Shown: positions 8,406 through 16,491 of the stretch, piece after piece
Numbering within the stretch: the first letter of the stretch is position 1
Layout: every line of letters begins with the position of its first letter
Source: CAVSCR01 sp963726575
GTDB taxonomy: Bacteria > Actinomycetota > Actinomycetes > JAHEKZ01
Length of the DNA stretch: 64,000 bases
Assembly: GCA_963726575.1 (NCBI GenBank)
Contig: CAVSCR010000005.1
Coordinates: 868,001 to 932,000, forward strand
Reading direction: 5' to 3'
Notes under the pieces: generated by a model
Seen by the model: the letters and a program-made list of their open reading frames with translations, nothing else
Told to the model about the DNA's origin: nothing
Databases searched by the model: none
Made by a program: the position numbers and the translations under genes

Positions 8406-10922
8406 GTGACGGATCTCGAGGCGCAGGAACCGGTCGACGACCCGGACCGCGACGTCATCCGACCTGATGAAACGGTGACCATCGACGAGCGTCGCCACGT
8501 CCGGTTCATTCCCGCTCGGATCTTCTCGTCGGCCGCCGATGCACCTCGCGCGCGACGCCCCACCGACTGGATCCTGCTGTTCCTGTCGATCGTCGGCCTG
8601 GCGCTCATCACCATTCCGGCGCCCGGGCCGACGCTGATCGACACGACCGCCGAGGAGTTCGTCCAGAGCCTTCCCGGACTGATCGGCTGGTTCTGGGAGA
8701 TCTGCTACTCCCTCTTGGTCCTCTGGGGCCTGTTCATCCTGCTGCTCCCCTTGTTCCGACCGGGGCGCCGGCGACTGTTCCTGGACCTTCTGCTCGCGGC
8801 GTTGCTGTCGACTGGCTTGGCCTTGCTCGCGGGGGCGTGGGGCGGGACCGACTGGGTGTCGGGACTGGAGTCGATGTCGCACACCTCCTCACCGGCGGTG
8901 TACCTCGGCGGGCGCATCGCGATCGTCACCGCAGTGCTGGTGACCGGATCACCGCACTTGGCGCGCCCGCTGCGCTTTATCGGCCGAGCCGTCATGACCT
9001 TGGGCGTCGTCGCCGCCGTGGCGTTGGGGGCTGAGTGGCCGAACGGGGTCATCGCCGGCTTCTTGGTCGGATTCTTGGTGGCGGCGTTCGTCCACGTACT
9101 GGTGGGTTCCCCAGGCGGTCGCATGACACCGCCGCAGGTGGCGCTCGCCCTGTCCGACCTCGACAACGATGTCACGGACCTGCAGAACACGAAGGTGCAA
9201 CCCACCGGGGTCGCGCTGATGACAGGGAACCGCGCTGACGGATCTCGAGTGTTGGTGAAGATCTACGGACGCGATGCGTGGGACGGCCAGTTCCTCACGA
9301 GCACGTGGACTGCGCTGTGGACCAAGGGCGAGACACCGCAGTTGGGCATGGGGCGACTGCAGCAGGTGGAGCACGAAGCCTTCGTGACGCTGTTCGCACA
9401 AAGGGGTGGAGTCGCGGTGATGCCGATCGTCACCGCGGGAACCGCGACCGAGGGCGACGCATTGCTGGTGAGCGATGCGACTGCGCAGCCCCTGGGCCAG
9501 GTCGATCCCAGCACCATCGATGACGATTTGCTGGGCGCGACTTGGCGCAACGTGGCCGCGCTGCACGATCTCGGTGTGGCCCACGGGAAGATCGACGGGT
9601 ACCGCCTCGTCGTCCGGCCCGATGGCAGCCCAGCGCTCGCCGACTTCGCAGACGCGAAGATTGCGGCCAGCCACGACTCCTTGATGCGCGATCGGGCGCA
9701 ACTGATGGTGACCATGGCCCTGATCGTCGGCCGCGATCGAGCCGTCGCAGCGACGAAGACGGCCATCGGTAGCGACGGACTCGTCGAGATCCTTCCGTAT
9801 CTGCAGCCTGCAGTGCTGGACCGGCAGACCCGCCGGCTTGTCAAGGAACAGGACTGGGACGTCAAGGCACTTCGCCAATCCGCGGCTGAGGTCGCCGACG
9901 TCGAGCCGCCCGAGCTCGCCCGGGTCCAACGAGTCACCTGGGGCTCGGCAATCAAGATCCTGCTGATCGGGATCTTCGCCTACGTCATCATCGCCACCCT
10001 CGCCGGCGTCGACTTCCAGCAGCTGGTGAACGAACTCAAGGGCGCCGACTGGGCCTATGTCGCCCTGGCGCTCGTATTCTCACCGGTCGTCCAGTTCTGC
10101 CTGACGTTCTCGACGATCGGCGCCAGCATCCGAGCGGTCCGCTTCGCTGCCGTGCTCATGCTCGAGTACGCCATCCAGTTCATCGGTCTGGTCATCCCCT
10201 CGTCCGCAGCGCGCATCGCCCTCGAGATCAGGTTCTTCCAGAGTTTCGGGATCAACGCCGGTGGCGCCATGTCGATCTCGATGATCGACAGCTTCAGCGG
10301 CTTCCTCATCCAGATCGTGCTGATCCTCATCATCACCTTGAGCGGGCTGGCCGACCTCAACCTGTTCGGCTCGAACTCCAGCTCGAGTTCGAGCAGTTCT
10401 TCGAGCAGCTCCAGCGGTGAGCACCACATCCTGCTACTGCTTCTGGCGCTGGTCGTCATCGGTTTGCTGATCTCGTGGTTCGTCCCCAAGTACCGCAACA
10501 TGATCAAGTCCGCCATCCCGAGGTGGCGCGAACAGTTGCGCGACCAGCGATCTGCGGCGTCCGGCGCGCTCGGCGTCCTGCGGCGCCCCACGAAGCTCGG
10601 GCTGATGTTCGGCGGCAACCTGGCCGGCCAGCTCGTGCAGGCCATCATCCTGGGGATCTGCCTCAAGGCGTTCGGGTACAGCGCCACCCTGGCCGAGCTC
10701 ATCCTGATCAACACCGGCGTCAGCCTGTTCGCCGGCTTCATGCCGGTGCCCGGTGGCATGGGGGTCGCCGAGGCGGGTTACACAGCCGGGCTGGAGGCCA
10801 TCGGCATTCCCAGCGCCGCGGCGATGTCCACCGCGATCTGCTTTCGCATGGTGACGTTCTACCTGCCGCCGTTGTGGGGCGGGCCGGCGATGCACTGGCT
10901 GCGCAAGCGCTCCTACGTCTGA
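8406..10922 (+). CDS. Large YbhN/UPF0104-type membrane protein with internal kinase-like domain
   Basis: 838 residues. Order: cytosolic N-terminus (1-55); about six membrane segments (55-240); a soluble region (about 245-485) with degenerate kinase-like motifs (SRVLVKIYG, LGVAHGKIDGYRLVV, ALADFADAKI, where DFG has become DFA); then a C-terminal domain with several helices (about 515-835) resembling the lysylphosphatidylglycerol synthase/YbhN transmembrane family (MPVPGGMGVAEAG). That family includes the flippase half of MprF; here there is no C-terminal aminoacyl transferase. A 14-residue near-pure Ser loop precedes one of the helices. Plausible role: handling a lipid or glycolipid at the membrane, controlled by the kinase-like domain. 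GTG start. The stop overlaps the convergent SulP gene by 10 bases. Confidence 0.8.
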   Translation: MTDLEAQEPVDDPDRDVIRPDETVTIDERRHVRFIPARIFSSAADAPRARRPTDWILLFLSIVGLALITIPAPGPTLIDTTAEEFVQSLPGLIGWFWEICYSLLVLWGLFILLLPLFRPGRRRLFLDLLLAALLSTGLALLAGAWGGTDWVSGLESMSHTSSPAVYLGGRIAIVTAVLVTGSPHLARPLRFIGRAVMTLGVVAAVALGAEWPNGVIAGFLVGFLVAAFVHVLVGSPGGRMTPPQVALALSDLDNDVTDLQNTKVQPTGVALMTGNRADGSRVLVKIYGRDAWDGQFLTSTWTALWTKGETPQLGMGRLQQVEHEAFVTLFAQRGGVAVMPIVTAGTATEGDALLVSDATAQPLGQVDPSTIDDDLLGATWRNVAALHDLGVAHGKIDGYRLVVRPDGSPALADFADAKIAASHDSLMRDRAQLMVTMALIVGRDRAVAATKTAIGSDGLVEILPYLQPAVLDRQTRRLVKEQDWDVKALRQSAAEVADVEPPELARVQRVTWGSAIKILLIGIFAYVIIATLAGVDFQQLVNELKGADWAYVALALVFSPVVQFCLTFSTIGASIRAVRFAAVLMLEYAIQFIGLVIPSSAARIALEIRFFQSFGINAGGAMSISMIDSFSGFLIQIVLILIITLSGLADLNLFGSNSSSSSSSSSSSSSGEHHILLLLLALVVIGLLISWFVPKYRNMIKSAIPRWREQLRDQRSAASGALGVLRRPTKLGLMFGGNLAGQLVQAIILGICLKAFGYSATLAELILINTGVSLFAGFMPVPGGMGVAEAGYTAGLEAIGIPSAAAMSTAICFRMVTFYLPPLWGGPAMHWLRKRSYV

Positions 10923-12613
10923 CCGCGCCACTGCGCGCCGGTAGCCGTCTGGTATGCCTCGACCGCCGTCTGAATCGTGGGGAAGAAGCGATCGTCGGTC
11001 AGCGCATCGGCGTCACCGTACTGGGCGATCTTCGCCCGCACTGGGTCCTTCAGCTCGGCCATCACGAGGTGCACGTCGATCGCATCCAAGGCGCGCACCA
11101 GGTCGTCCACGACATCGCAGGCTGTGGTGTCGATGTCGGTGATCGGCTCTGCGGCGACGATGACCCACCGGGGCCGTGGCTCGGCCCTGGCCAGCCGTTT
11201 GACCTCGTCGCTGAACGTGTGGGCGTTCGCGAAGAACAACGGCGCGTCGAACCGATAGATCGTGCAGCCCTCCAGGCGGTCGGCATCTGGATAGCGCGTG
11301 AGGTCGTGGAACCCGGCAAGGTCGTTCACTCGACCCAGCGTGGTCTGGTAGGGCCACCAAGCCCGCCGGAAGATGTTCGCGACCGAGATCAGGATCGCGA
11401 TGGCGATGCCGGGCAGGACCCCGAAGAACGCAACCCCAGCGAAAGCGACGATCGAGATCGTGAAGTCGGTGCGACGTTGACGCCACAGGCGCACCGTGGC
11501 GGGCACATCGGCGAGCGTGACGGACGCAGCGATGACCACGGCGGCCAACGTCGGCTGCGGCAGGTTCTGCAGCAGCCAGGGAACGAACAGCAGCATCACC
11601 GTGATCAGGACTGCGCCCACCAGGCCGGTGACCTGCGTCTTGGCCCCTGATTGCTCGGCCACCGCGGTGCGCGAGCCGCTGGTGCTGACCGGGAACCCCT
11701 GGAAGAGGCCGGCCGCGAGGTTGGCCGCTCCCAAGCCCACCATCTCGCGGCTGCCATCGACCTCGGTCCCCTGCCGTTCGGCAAACGATGAGGCCGTCGA
11801 GATCGTGTCGGTCAGCGCGACCAGCGCGATACCGAAGGCTCCGGCGATGAGCAGCGCGACGTCATTGAGGCTGACATCGGGAATCGTGAACGGGGGAAGC
11901 CCTTGCGGCATGGCGCCGACGAGCTGAACGCCGTTCTCAGCCAGGTCGAAGACCGAGGCTGTAAGGATCGCGAGCACGACCACGATGAGAACGCTGGGAA
12001 GCTTCGGCAGGTACCGCTGCAGCAGCAGGATCGCCATGAGCGAAGCGCATCCGGTGACCGCTGCGGCGACGATGACCTCGCCGTTGGCAACGCCTTCGAC
12101 AAATCCCTTGACGTCGCCGATGAAGTCGTCGGAGTCCACCGAGAAGCCGAAGAGCTTGGGCAGCTGACCCACGACGATGGTCAGGGCCAAGCCGTTCATG
12201 TAGCCCAGGATCGTCGGCTTGGACAGCAGATCTGCGATGAAGCCGAGCTTGGCGACACCCGCCACCACCATGATCAGCCCGGTCATCAGCGCCAGCATGG
12301 AGGCGAGAGCCACCGCGCGCGCCGGGCTACCGTTGGCGCCCAGCAACGGCAGGATCGTGGCCGCGATCAGAGGACCAAGCGATGAGTCCGGGCCAAGTAC
12401 CAGGATCTTCGAGGGGCCGAACAGCGCGTACCCGATCAGGCACAGCACCGAGGTGTACAGCCCGGTCACCGCCGGAAGGCCGGCCAGCTCGGCGTATGCC
12501 ATGCCCTGGGGCACCAGCAACGCGGTGAGGACGAGGCCGGCCACGACGTCTTTGGCCAGCCAGCTGCGCCGGTAGGTACGGACCATCCTCCATCCGGCTA
12601 CCTGATCGAGCAC
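10913..12613 (-). CDS. SulP family inorganic anion transporter
   Basis: 566 residues: a SulP membrane domain (about 20-430) with the family-typical LVPQGMAYAELAGLPAVTGLY near the N-terminus and SRTAVAEQSGAKT later, followed by a cytoplasmic STAS domain (about 450-555; YRFDAPLFFANAHTF, ITDIDTTACDVVDDL). The family moves sulfate, bicarbonate or dicarboxylates; substrate cannot be told from sequence. The neighbouring arylsulfatase gene would fit sulfate, but this is only suggestive. GTG start at 12613. The 3' end overlaps the convergent YbhN-like gene. The upstream membrane gene at 12626 ends 12 bases away on the same strand and is probably in the same operon. Confidence 0.88.
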   Translation of the reverse strand: MLDQVAGWRMVRTYRRSWLAKDVVAGLVLTALLVPQGMAYAELAGLPAVTGLYTSVLCLIGYALFGPSKILVLGPDSSLGPLIAATILPLLGANGSPARAVALASMLALMTGLIMVVAGVAKLGFIADLLSKPTILGYMNGLALTIVVGQLPKLFGFSVDSDDFIGDVKGFVEGVANGEVIVAAAVTGCASLMAILLLQRYLPKLPSVLIVVVLAILTASVFDLAENGVQLVGAMPQGLPPFTIPDVSLNDVALLIAGAFGIALVALTDTISTASSFAERQGTEVDGSREMVGLGAANLAAGLFQGFPVSTSGSRTAVAEQSGAKTQVTGLVGAVLITVMLLFVPWLLQNLPQPTLAAVVIAASVTLADVPATVRLWRQRRTDFTISIVAFAGVAFFGVLPGIAIAILISVANIFRRAWWPYQTTLGRVNDLAGFHDLTRYPDADRLEGCTIYRFDAPLFFANAHTFSDEVKRLARAEPRPRWVIVAAEPITDIDTTACDVVDDLVRALDAIDVHLVMAELKDPVRAKIAQYGDADALTDDRFFPTIQTAVEAYQTATGAQWRGQT

Positions 12614-12625
12614 GACAGCACCCCG

Positions 12626-13306
12626 CTACAGCAGGTTGATGGCTCGGGCAACGACGAGAGCAGCGAGGACCAACGAGATCCCGGACTCCGTCATCATCAG
12701 CAGCTTCGCCCATCGTTTGATCGCTGCGACGTCGGTGACGCTGAACGACGTCGCGGTGTTGAACGACAGCGAGAGGTAGTCGACGAACTGCGGGTACCAA
12801 CCCGCCGGTACGTGTTCGGTGTAGGACATCTCCGGAAAGACGAACGCGGGTAACACACGGGCGGACCCGGCTGCGCGGTCGGCTGCTCCACCGGCATCCA
12901 GGTCCCAGAACCAGAGCGCGAAGGCCACGACGTTGGTGACCCAGATGATCGCGCCGATCGTGAGCAAAGCCCCTGGGGAGTCGAACGGCGCCTTCGTCAG
13001 GATGCCCTTGACGAGCCGGATCGCGGAGACGGCGTTGACCAAGGTGATGAAGCCGATCATCAACTGCGTCGTCACACGTAACCATGGCCGCTGCCGGTCG
13101 ATCCGGCCCGGGTCGCCGACGATCAGCACACCCAGGAACACCAGAAGGAACGCTGGGTACACCCAGTCCGGAACCACTAGGAATGATTCCGGCAGCAACG
13201 CGTGCAGCCCCCCGGTGGCCAGCACCGCGGCGGCCATGGGCCAGCGCCGCTCGCCACGCCGCTTGTCCTTGCTCCCGCTCACCGGGTCCGGGCTGCGTGC
13301 GGTCAC
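12626..13306 (-). CDS. Integral membrane protein with channel-like C-terminus
   Basis: 226 residues; GTG start. A charged N-terminus (SGSKDKRRGERR) is followed by about five hydrophobic segments. The last third, VDYLSLSFNTATSFSVTDV followed by a final helix, looks like the pore-loop region of two-TM ion-channel-like proteins and of DUF1345-type membrane proteins, without a K+ selectivity signature. The function is unknown. It is likely co-transcribed with the SulP transporter downstream (12-base gap). Confidence 0.65.
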   Translation of the reverse strand: MTARSPDPVSGSKDKRRGERRWPMAAAVLATGGLHALLPESFLVVPDWVYPAFLLVFLGVLIVGDPGRIDRQRPWLRVTTQLMIGFITLVNAVSAIRLVKGILTKAPFDSPGALLTIGAIIWVTNVVAFALWFWDLDAGGAADRAAGSARVLPAFVFPEMSYTEHVPAGWYPQFVDYLSLSFNTATSFSVTDVAAIKRWAKLLMMTESGISLVLAALVVARAINLL

Positions 13307-13367
13307 GCGCCATTGTGGCCCGTCAGCCCCTCCGAGCGGGGCGGATTGCCGGCGCGGGACCTCGCGG

Positions 13368-14246
13368 CTAGCTGCTGAGGTGACTCGCGCTCACTGCGGC
13401 GGTGTGCTCCAGCAGGAGGTCGGCAAAGCGGTCCGGGTCGAACCGGTGCGGCTCGTGACCGGCGCCCGGGAACACCACGAGGCGACCCGAGGGAAGCAGC
13501 TCGACGGTCTGGCGACCGTGATCGCACGGGATGATGGGGTCGGCGTCGCCCCAGATGAGCAGCGTGGGCAGATGCGACGCCGCCTGGAGTTTGCCTACTG
13601 CCGACACCCGCTGGCCCGTGACGTCCACGACACTGCGAAGCGTCGCGAGGAAGGCGGTGCGCGTGCCCTCGTTGCCCAGGTCCCGCAGCGTGGTCAAGCC
13701 GTCCTCGGACGGCAGTACCCGCTCGCGTCCGCGAACCCATCCCGCCACGTCGCGATACGTCGCGATCGCGGACATGCTGCGCGGATGCGACAACGCACGA
13801 ATCACGAACTCGGCACCGGGGAGCGATGCGGCGCGCAGGTACGCCGACGCCTCGCGACCGAGGCCGCCGCTGGCGACCAGCACCAAGCCTTCGACCCGTT
13901 CGGGGAACTGGTAGGTGAACTGCATCGCAATGCCACCACCCAGTGAGTGCCCGACGAGAACAGCCCGGTCGAGGTCGAGGTGGTCCATGAGGTCGCGCAC
14001 GGTGCAGGCCAACGACCCGAGGCTGTAGTCGCCATGACTGCGCCCCGACCCACCGTGCCCGGGCAGGTCGAGCGCGATGACGTGCGCGCCGGCCCGCGCC
14101 AGTTGCGGTAACACCTGGTCCCACGCGGCGAGACTTCCGCCGATCCCGTGCAGCAGCACCAGCGCTGGGCCAGAACCCGCGATCTCGAGATAGGCGACTT
14201 CCTGGTCGTTGAGCACCGCCTGCTGGACGGCCGGCTGGTCGGTCAC
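13368..14246 (-). CDS. Alpha/beta-fold hydrolase
   Basis: 292 residues. Complete alpha/beta-hydrolase layout: oxyanion-hole motif LLHGIGG (31-37), nucleophile elbow GHSLGG with Ser101, acid Asp234 or Asp236 in WGDADPI, and His264 in GAGHEPH. It resembles small esterases and C-C bond hydrolases; substrate unknown. GTG start with AGGAGGGCCC just upstream. Immediately upstream (14269-14314) is a 14-bp perfect palindrome plus a third half-site, so expression is probably controlled by a dimeric repressor. Confidence 0.85.
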   Translation of the reverse strand: MTDQPAVQQAVLNDQEVAYLEIAGSGPALVLLHGIGGSLAAWDQVLPQLARAGAHVIALDLPGHGGSGRSHGDYSLGSLACTVRDLMDHLDLDRAVLVGHSLGGGIAMQFTYQFPERVEGLVLVASGGLGREASAYLRAASLPGAEFVIRALSHPRSMSAIATYRDVAGWVRGRERVLPSEDGLTTLRDLGNEGTRTAFLATLRSVVDVTGQRVSAVGKLQAASHLPTLLIWGDADPIIPCDHGRQTVELLPSGRLVVFPGAGHEPHRFDPDRFADLLLEHTAAVSASHLSS

Positions 14247-14268
14247 GGGCCCTCCTGGGCACTACTCG

Positions 14269-14314
14269 CGAGTAACCTACGACATCGTAGGTTACTCGAC
14301 CGTAGGTTACTCGA
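14269..14314 (-). promoter_or_regulatory. Triple CGTAGGTTACTCG repeat, likely operator
   Basis: Arms CGAGTAACCTACGA (14269-14282) and TCGTAGGTTACTCG (14285-14298) form a perfect 14-bp inverted repeat with a 2-base spacer. A third copy, CGTAGGTTACTCGA (14301-14314), repeats the right arm directly and runs over the stop codon of the upstream amidohydrolase. The element sits 23 bases before the alpha/beta hydrolase start. It resembles a TetR-family operator more than a terminator: it is not GC-rich, the loop is too small and no T-tract follows. No TetR gene is present in the window. Confidence 0.65.
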
Positions 14315-16460
14315 CCTCGGAAGTCCAGCCAGCGCGCTGGTGGCGCCACCGCCCCGCGACCATCGTCGCGTGAACCGTGAGGTCCCGGATGCGGGCGGCC
14401 GGAACCCCGCGCGGGTCGTCGATGACCACGAGGTCCGCGGCGGCCCCCGGTCGCAGCCGACCGAGGAGTTCCTCGCGGCCGATTGCGTAGGCGGCGTCTG
14501 CCGTATGGGCCATCAGCGCCTCCTCGAGCGTGAGCTCCTGCCCGGAGCCGAGGAGGTCGCCGCCGCGCGTCGTGCGATCGATCGCAGCCGCCACGGTGTC
14601 CAGCGGCCGGTACGACGCGACGTCGGAGTCGCTGCTGATGACGACGCGAACGCCGGCGCGTAGCTCGTCGCGCAACGGCTGAAGGCGATCAGCCGTGTCC
14701 CCCATCCGGGTTCGCAACGTGTCGCCGAACTCGAACAAGTACCCCGGTTGATTCACCGTGACCACCCCGAGCGCGGCCATGCGTTCCAGAGCGGCCATTG
14801 TCGGCAGCCCGGCGTGTTCGATGCGCGGACGCGCATCGTCCATCGGATGCTGCCGCTGCGCTGCCTCGAGGCCATCCAGAACCAGATCGATCGCGAGGTC
14901 GCCTTGCGCGTGCACACCGACGCGCCATCCGGCCGCCTGGACCCGCGCCAGGTCGGCCTGCAAGACCTTCGCGTCCCGGAACAGGTAGCCGCTGGTCGAA
15001 CCCGTATCCGTGGAGCAGTAGTGAGTGCCGGCCGTGATGCTCCCGTCGGCGTAGAACTTCATCGGTCCGAGCGACAGCACGTCGTCGCCGAAGGGCGGCC
15101 GCAGTCCGACGTCGAGCAACGATTCGAGCTGGTGCGACAAGGGCATGCAGACCGTGCGGATCACGAGCTCATCGCGGTCGTGCACGAGCTGGTAGCCGCG
15201 CATCTCCCGGGCAGTGACCTGAGCGTCGCAGACCGTCGTGAGTCCACTCGCCAGGAATGCGGTCTGTGCCCTCAGCACCGCGGCGGCGAGGTCGTCGTCC
15301 GACGCCGTCGTGTGGAAGTTCGGACCATGGTCACCGATGTCGACGGCCATCGAGACGACCTGCTGCAGAGCCGTGTCGAAGCACAGGCCGGTGAGCCGTC
15401 CCGCGGCATCGCGAACGAAGCGTCCTCCCGGCGGATCCGCGACGTCGTCGCTGACGCCCGCCCGACGCAGCCCCTCGGAGTTGACCAGCGCCCCGTGCCC
15501 CGACACGTGGTAGATCACCACCGGTTGGTTTGCGGACACCGCATCAAGATCGAAGCGGGTCGGTTGCGCCCCGTCGAACGCGTCGGGGTCGAATCCGCTG
15601 CCGGTCACGGTCTGATCGATGGCCACGGTTGCCGTCCGCGCCGCGATCGCGGCGACCAGAGCGTCGGTGGTGTCGATGCCTGCGGCGCGCAGGTCGATCG
15701 ACGCGAGTGCCTCACCCGTGGCGAGGAAGTGGTTGTGAGCATCGATGAACCCCGGCAGAACGACCCGGCCGGCGAGGTCGATGTCTACAGCGTCCGGTAG
15801 GGCGACCGCGGTTTCGTCGGCTGTGCCGACCGCCACGACCCGGTCCCGCTCGACCGCGACGGACTCGGCCCACAGGTGGTCGCGGTCACCTGTGAAGACG
15901 GCGCCGCCGGAGAACCTCACGCGCGCCACGGGGCCACGCAGGGTCAGGCCTGGGACTGCGATGAGCTTGGTCTGCGCGTCTGCGATGGCGTCCTTGAGGG
16001 CCTTCGTGTGGTGGCCTTCTGCCTCGCCGACGGCGCGGGTGACGGCTCTGGTCACTGCAGGCTCGACCAATTCGGCCGCGGAGTGGGGATAGGCCACGAT
16101 CAGTCCGGCGCCGCCGATCGGGATCGTCGCCCCCGCTTGTTCTTCCAGCTTCGCGGCGGCCTTGTGGTGGGCGAGCTTGCCCGCGCCGGCACCGATGACG
16201 GCGCCGACCGCCGTGGCGGCCAGCAGCGGCGGGGCGAAGAGTCCGACTACGAAACCGACGGCGCCGAGCCCAGCCGCACCCTCGCGTACCAGGTGGTCGG
16301 TCTGTTGGACTTCGAGCTCGCCCTCGAGATCCTTGGTGACCACCACCGCTCCGTGCAGGTAGCCGCCGCAGGCAAGGACGGACTCGTAGTCCTCCGTCGC
16401 AGCGTCCTTGGACAGGTAACCGCCGATGAGCACGTCGATGGTCTCGTCGTCGAACACCAT
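14307..16460 (-). CDS. DUF1269-like membrane domain fused to amidohydrolase 3
   Basis: 717 residues. Residues 1 to about 165 resemble DUF1269 proteins: an alpha/beta start (IDVLIGGYLSKDAATEDYE), GAVVVTKDLEGELEV, then a Gly/Ala-rich hydrophobic hairpin (GFVVGLFAPPLLAATAVGAV). Residues about 180-717 are a complete family 3 amidohydrolase (FIDAHNHF metal site, GSGFDPDAFDG, HAQGDLAIDLVLDG, SSDSDVASYRPL, HTADAAYAIGR). The two are in one frame with no stop. I know these families as separate proteins, so this is either a membrane-anchored amidohydrolase or two adjacent genes joined by an indel. A TGA exists in another frame near the junction (about 15952), and GTG codons near 15920 could start the hydrolase. 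It lies just downstream of the arylsulfatase. Confidence 0.75.
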   Translation of the reverse strand: MVFDDETIDVLIGGYLSKDAATEDYESVLACGGYLHGAVVVTKDLEGELEVQQTDHLVREGAAGLGAVGFVVGLFAPPLLAATAVGAVIGAGAGKLAHHKAAAKLEEQAGATIPIGGAGLIVAYPHSAAELVEPAVTRAVTRAVGEAEGHHTKALKDAIADAQTKLIAVPGLTLRGPVARVRFSGGAVFTGDRDHLWAESVAVERDRVVAVGTADETAVALPDAVDIDLAGRVVLPGFIDAHNHFLATGEALASIDLRAAGIDTTDALVAAIAARTATVAIDQTVTGSGFDPDAFDGAQPTRFDLDAVSANQPVVIYHVSGHGALVNSEGLRRAGVSDDVADPPGGRFVRDAAGRLTGLCFDTALQQVVSMAVDIGDHGPNFHTTASDDDLAAAVLRAQTAFLASGLTTVCDAQVTAREMRGYQLVHDRDELVIRTVCMPLSHQLESLLDVGLRPPFGDDVLSLGPMKFYADGSITAGTHYCSTDTGSTSGYLFRDAKVLQADLARVQAAGWRVGVHAQGDLAIDLVLDGLEAAQRQHPMDDARPRIEHAGLPTMAALERMAALGVVTVNQPGYLFEFGDTLRTRMGDTADRLQPLRDELRAGVRVVISSDSDVASYRPLDTVAAAIDRTTRGGDLLGSGQELTLEEALMAHTADAAYAIGREELLGRLRPGAAADLVVIDDPRGVPAARIRDLTVHATMVAGRWRHQRAGWTSEVE

Positions 16461-16491
16461 GTTGTCGGACCTCCTCCGGTGGTGCAGCGAC

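Noticed and set aside
10378..10422. Polyserine tract as an assembly error
   Set aside because: Codons are mixed and the frame stays open to a sound C-terminus, so it is not a simple sequence artefact.
14269..14298. Rho-independent terminator
   Set aside because: Loop of two bases, AT-containing arms and no T-tract; the third half-site fits an operator better.
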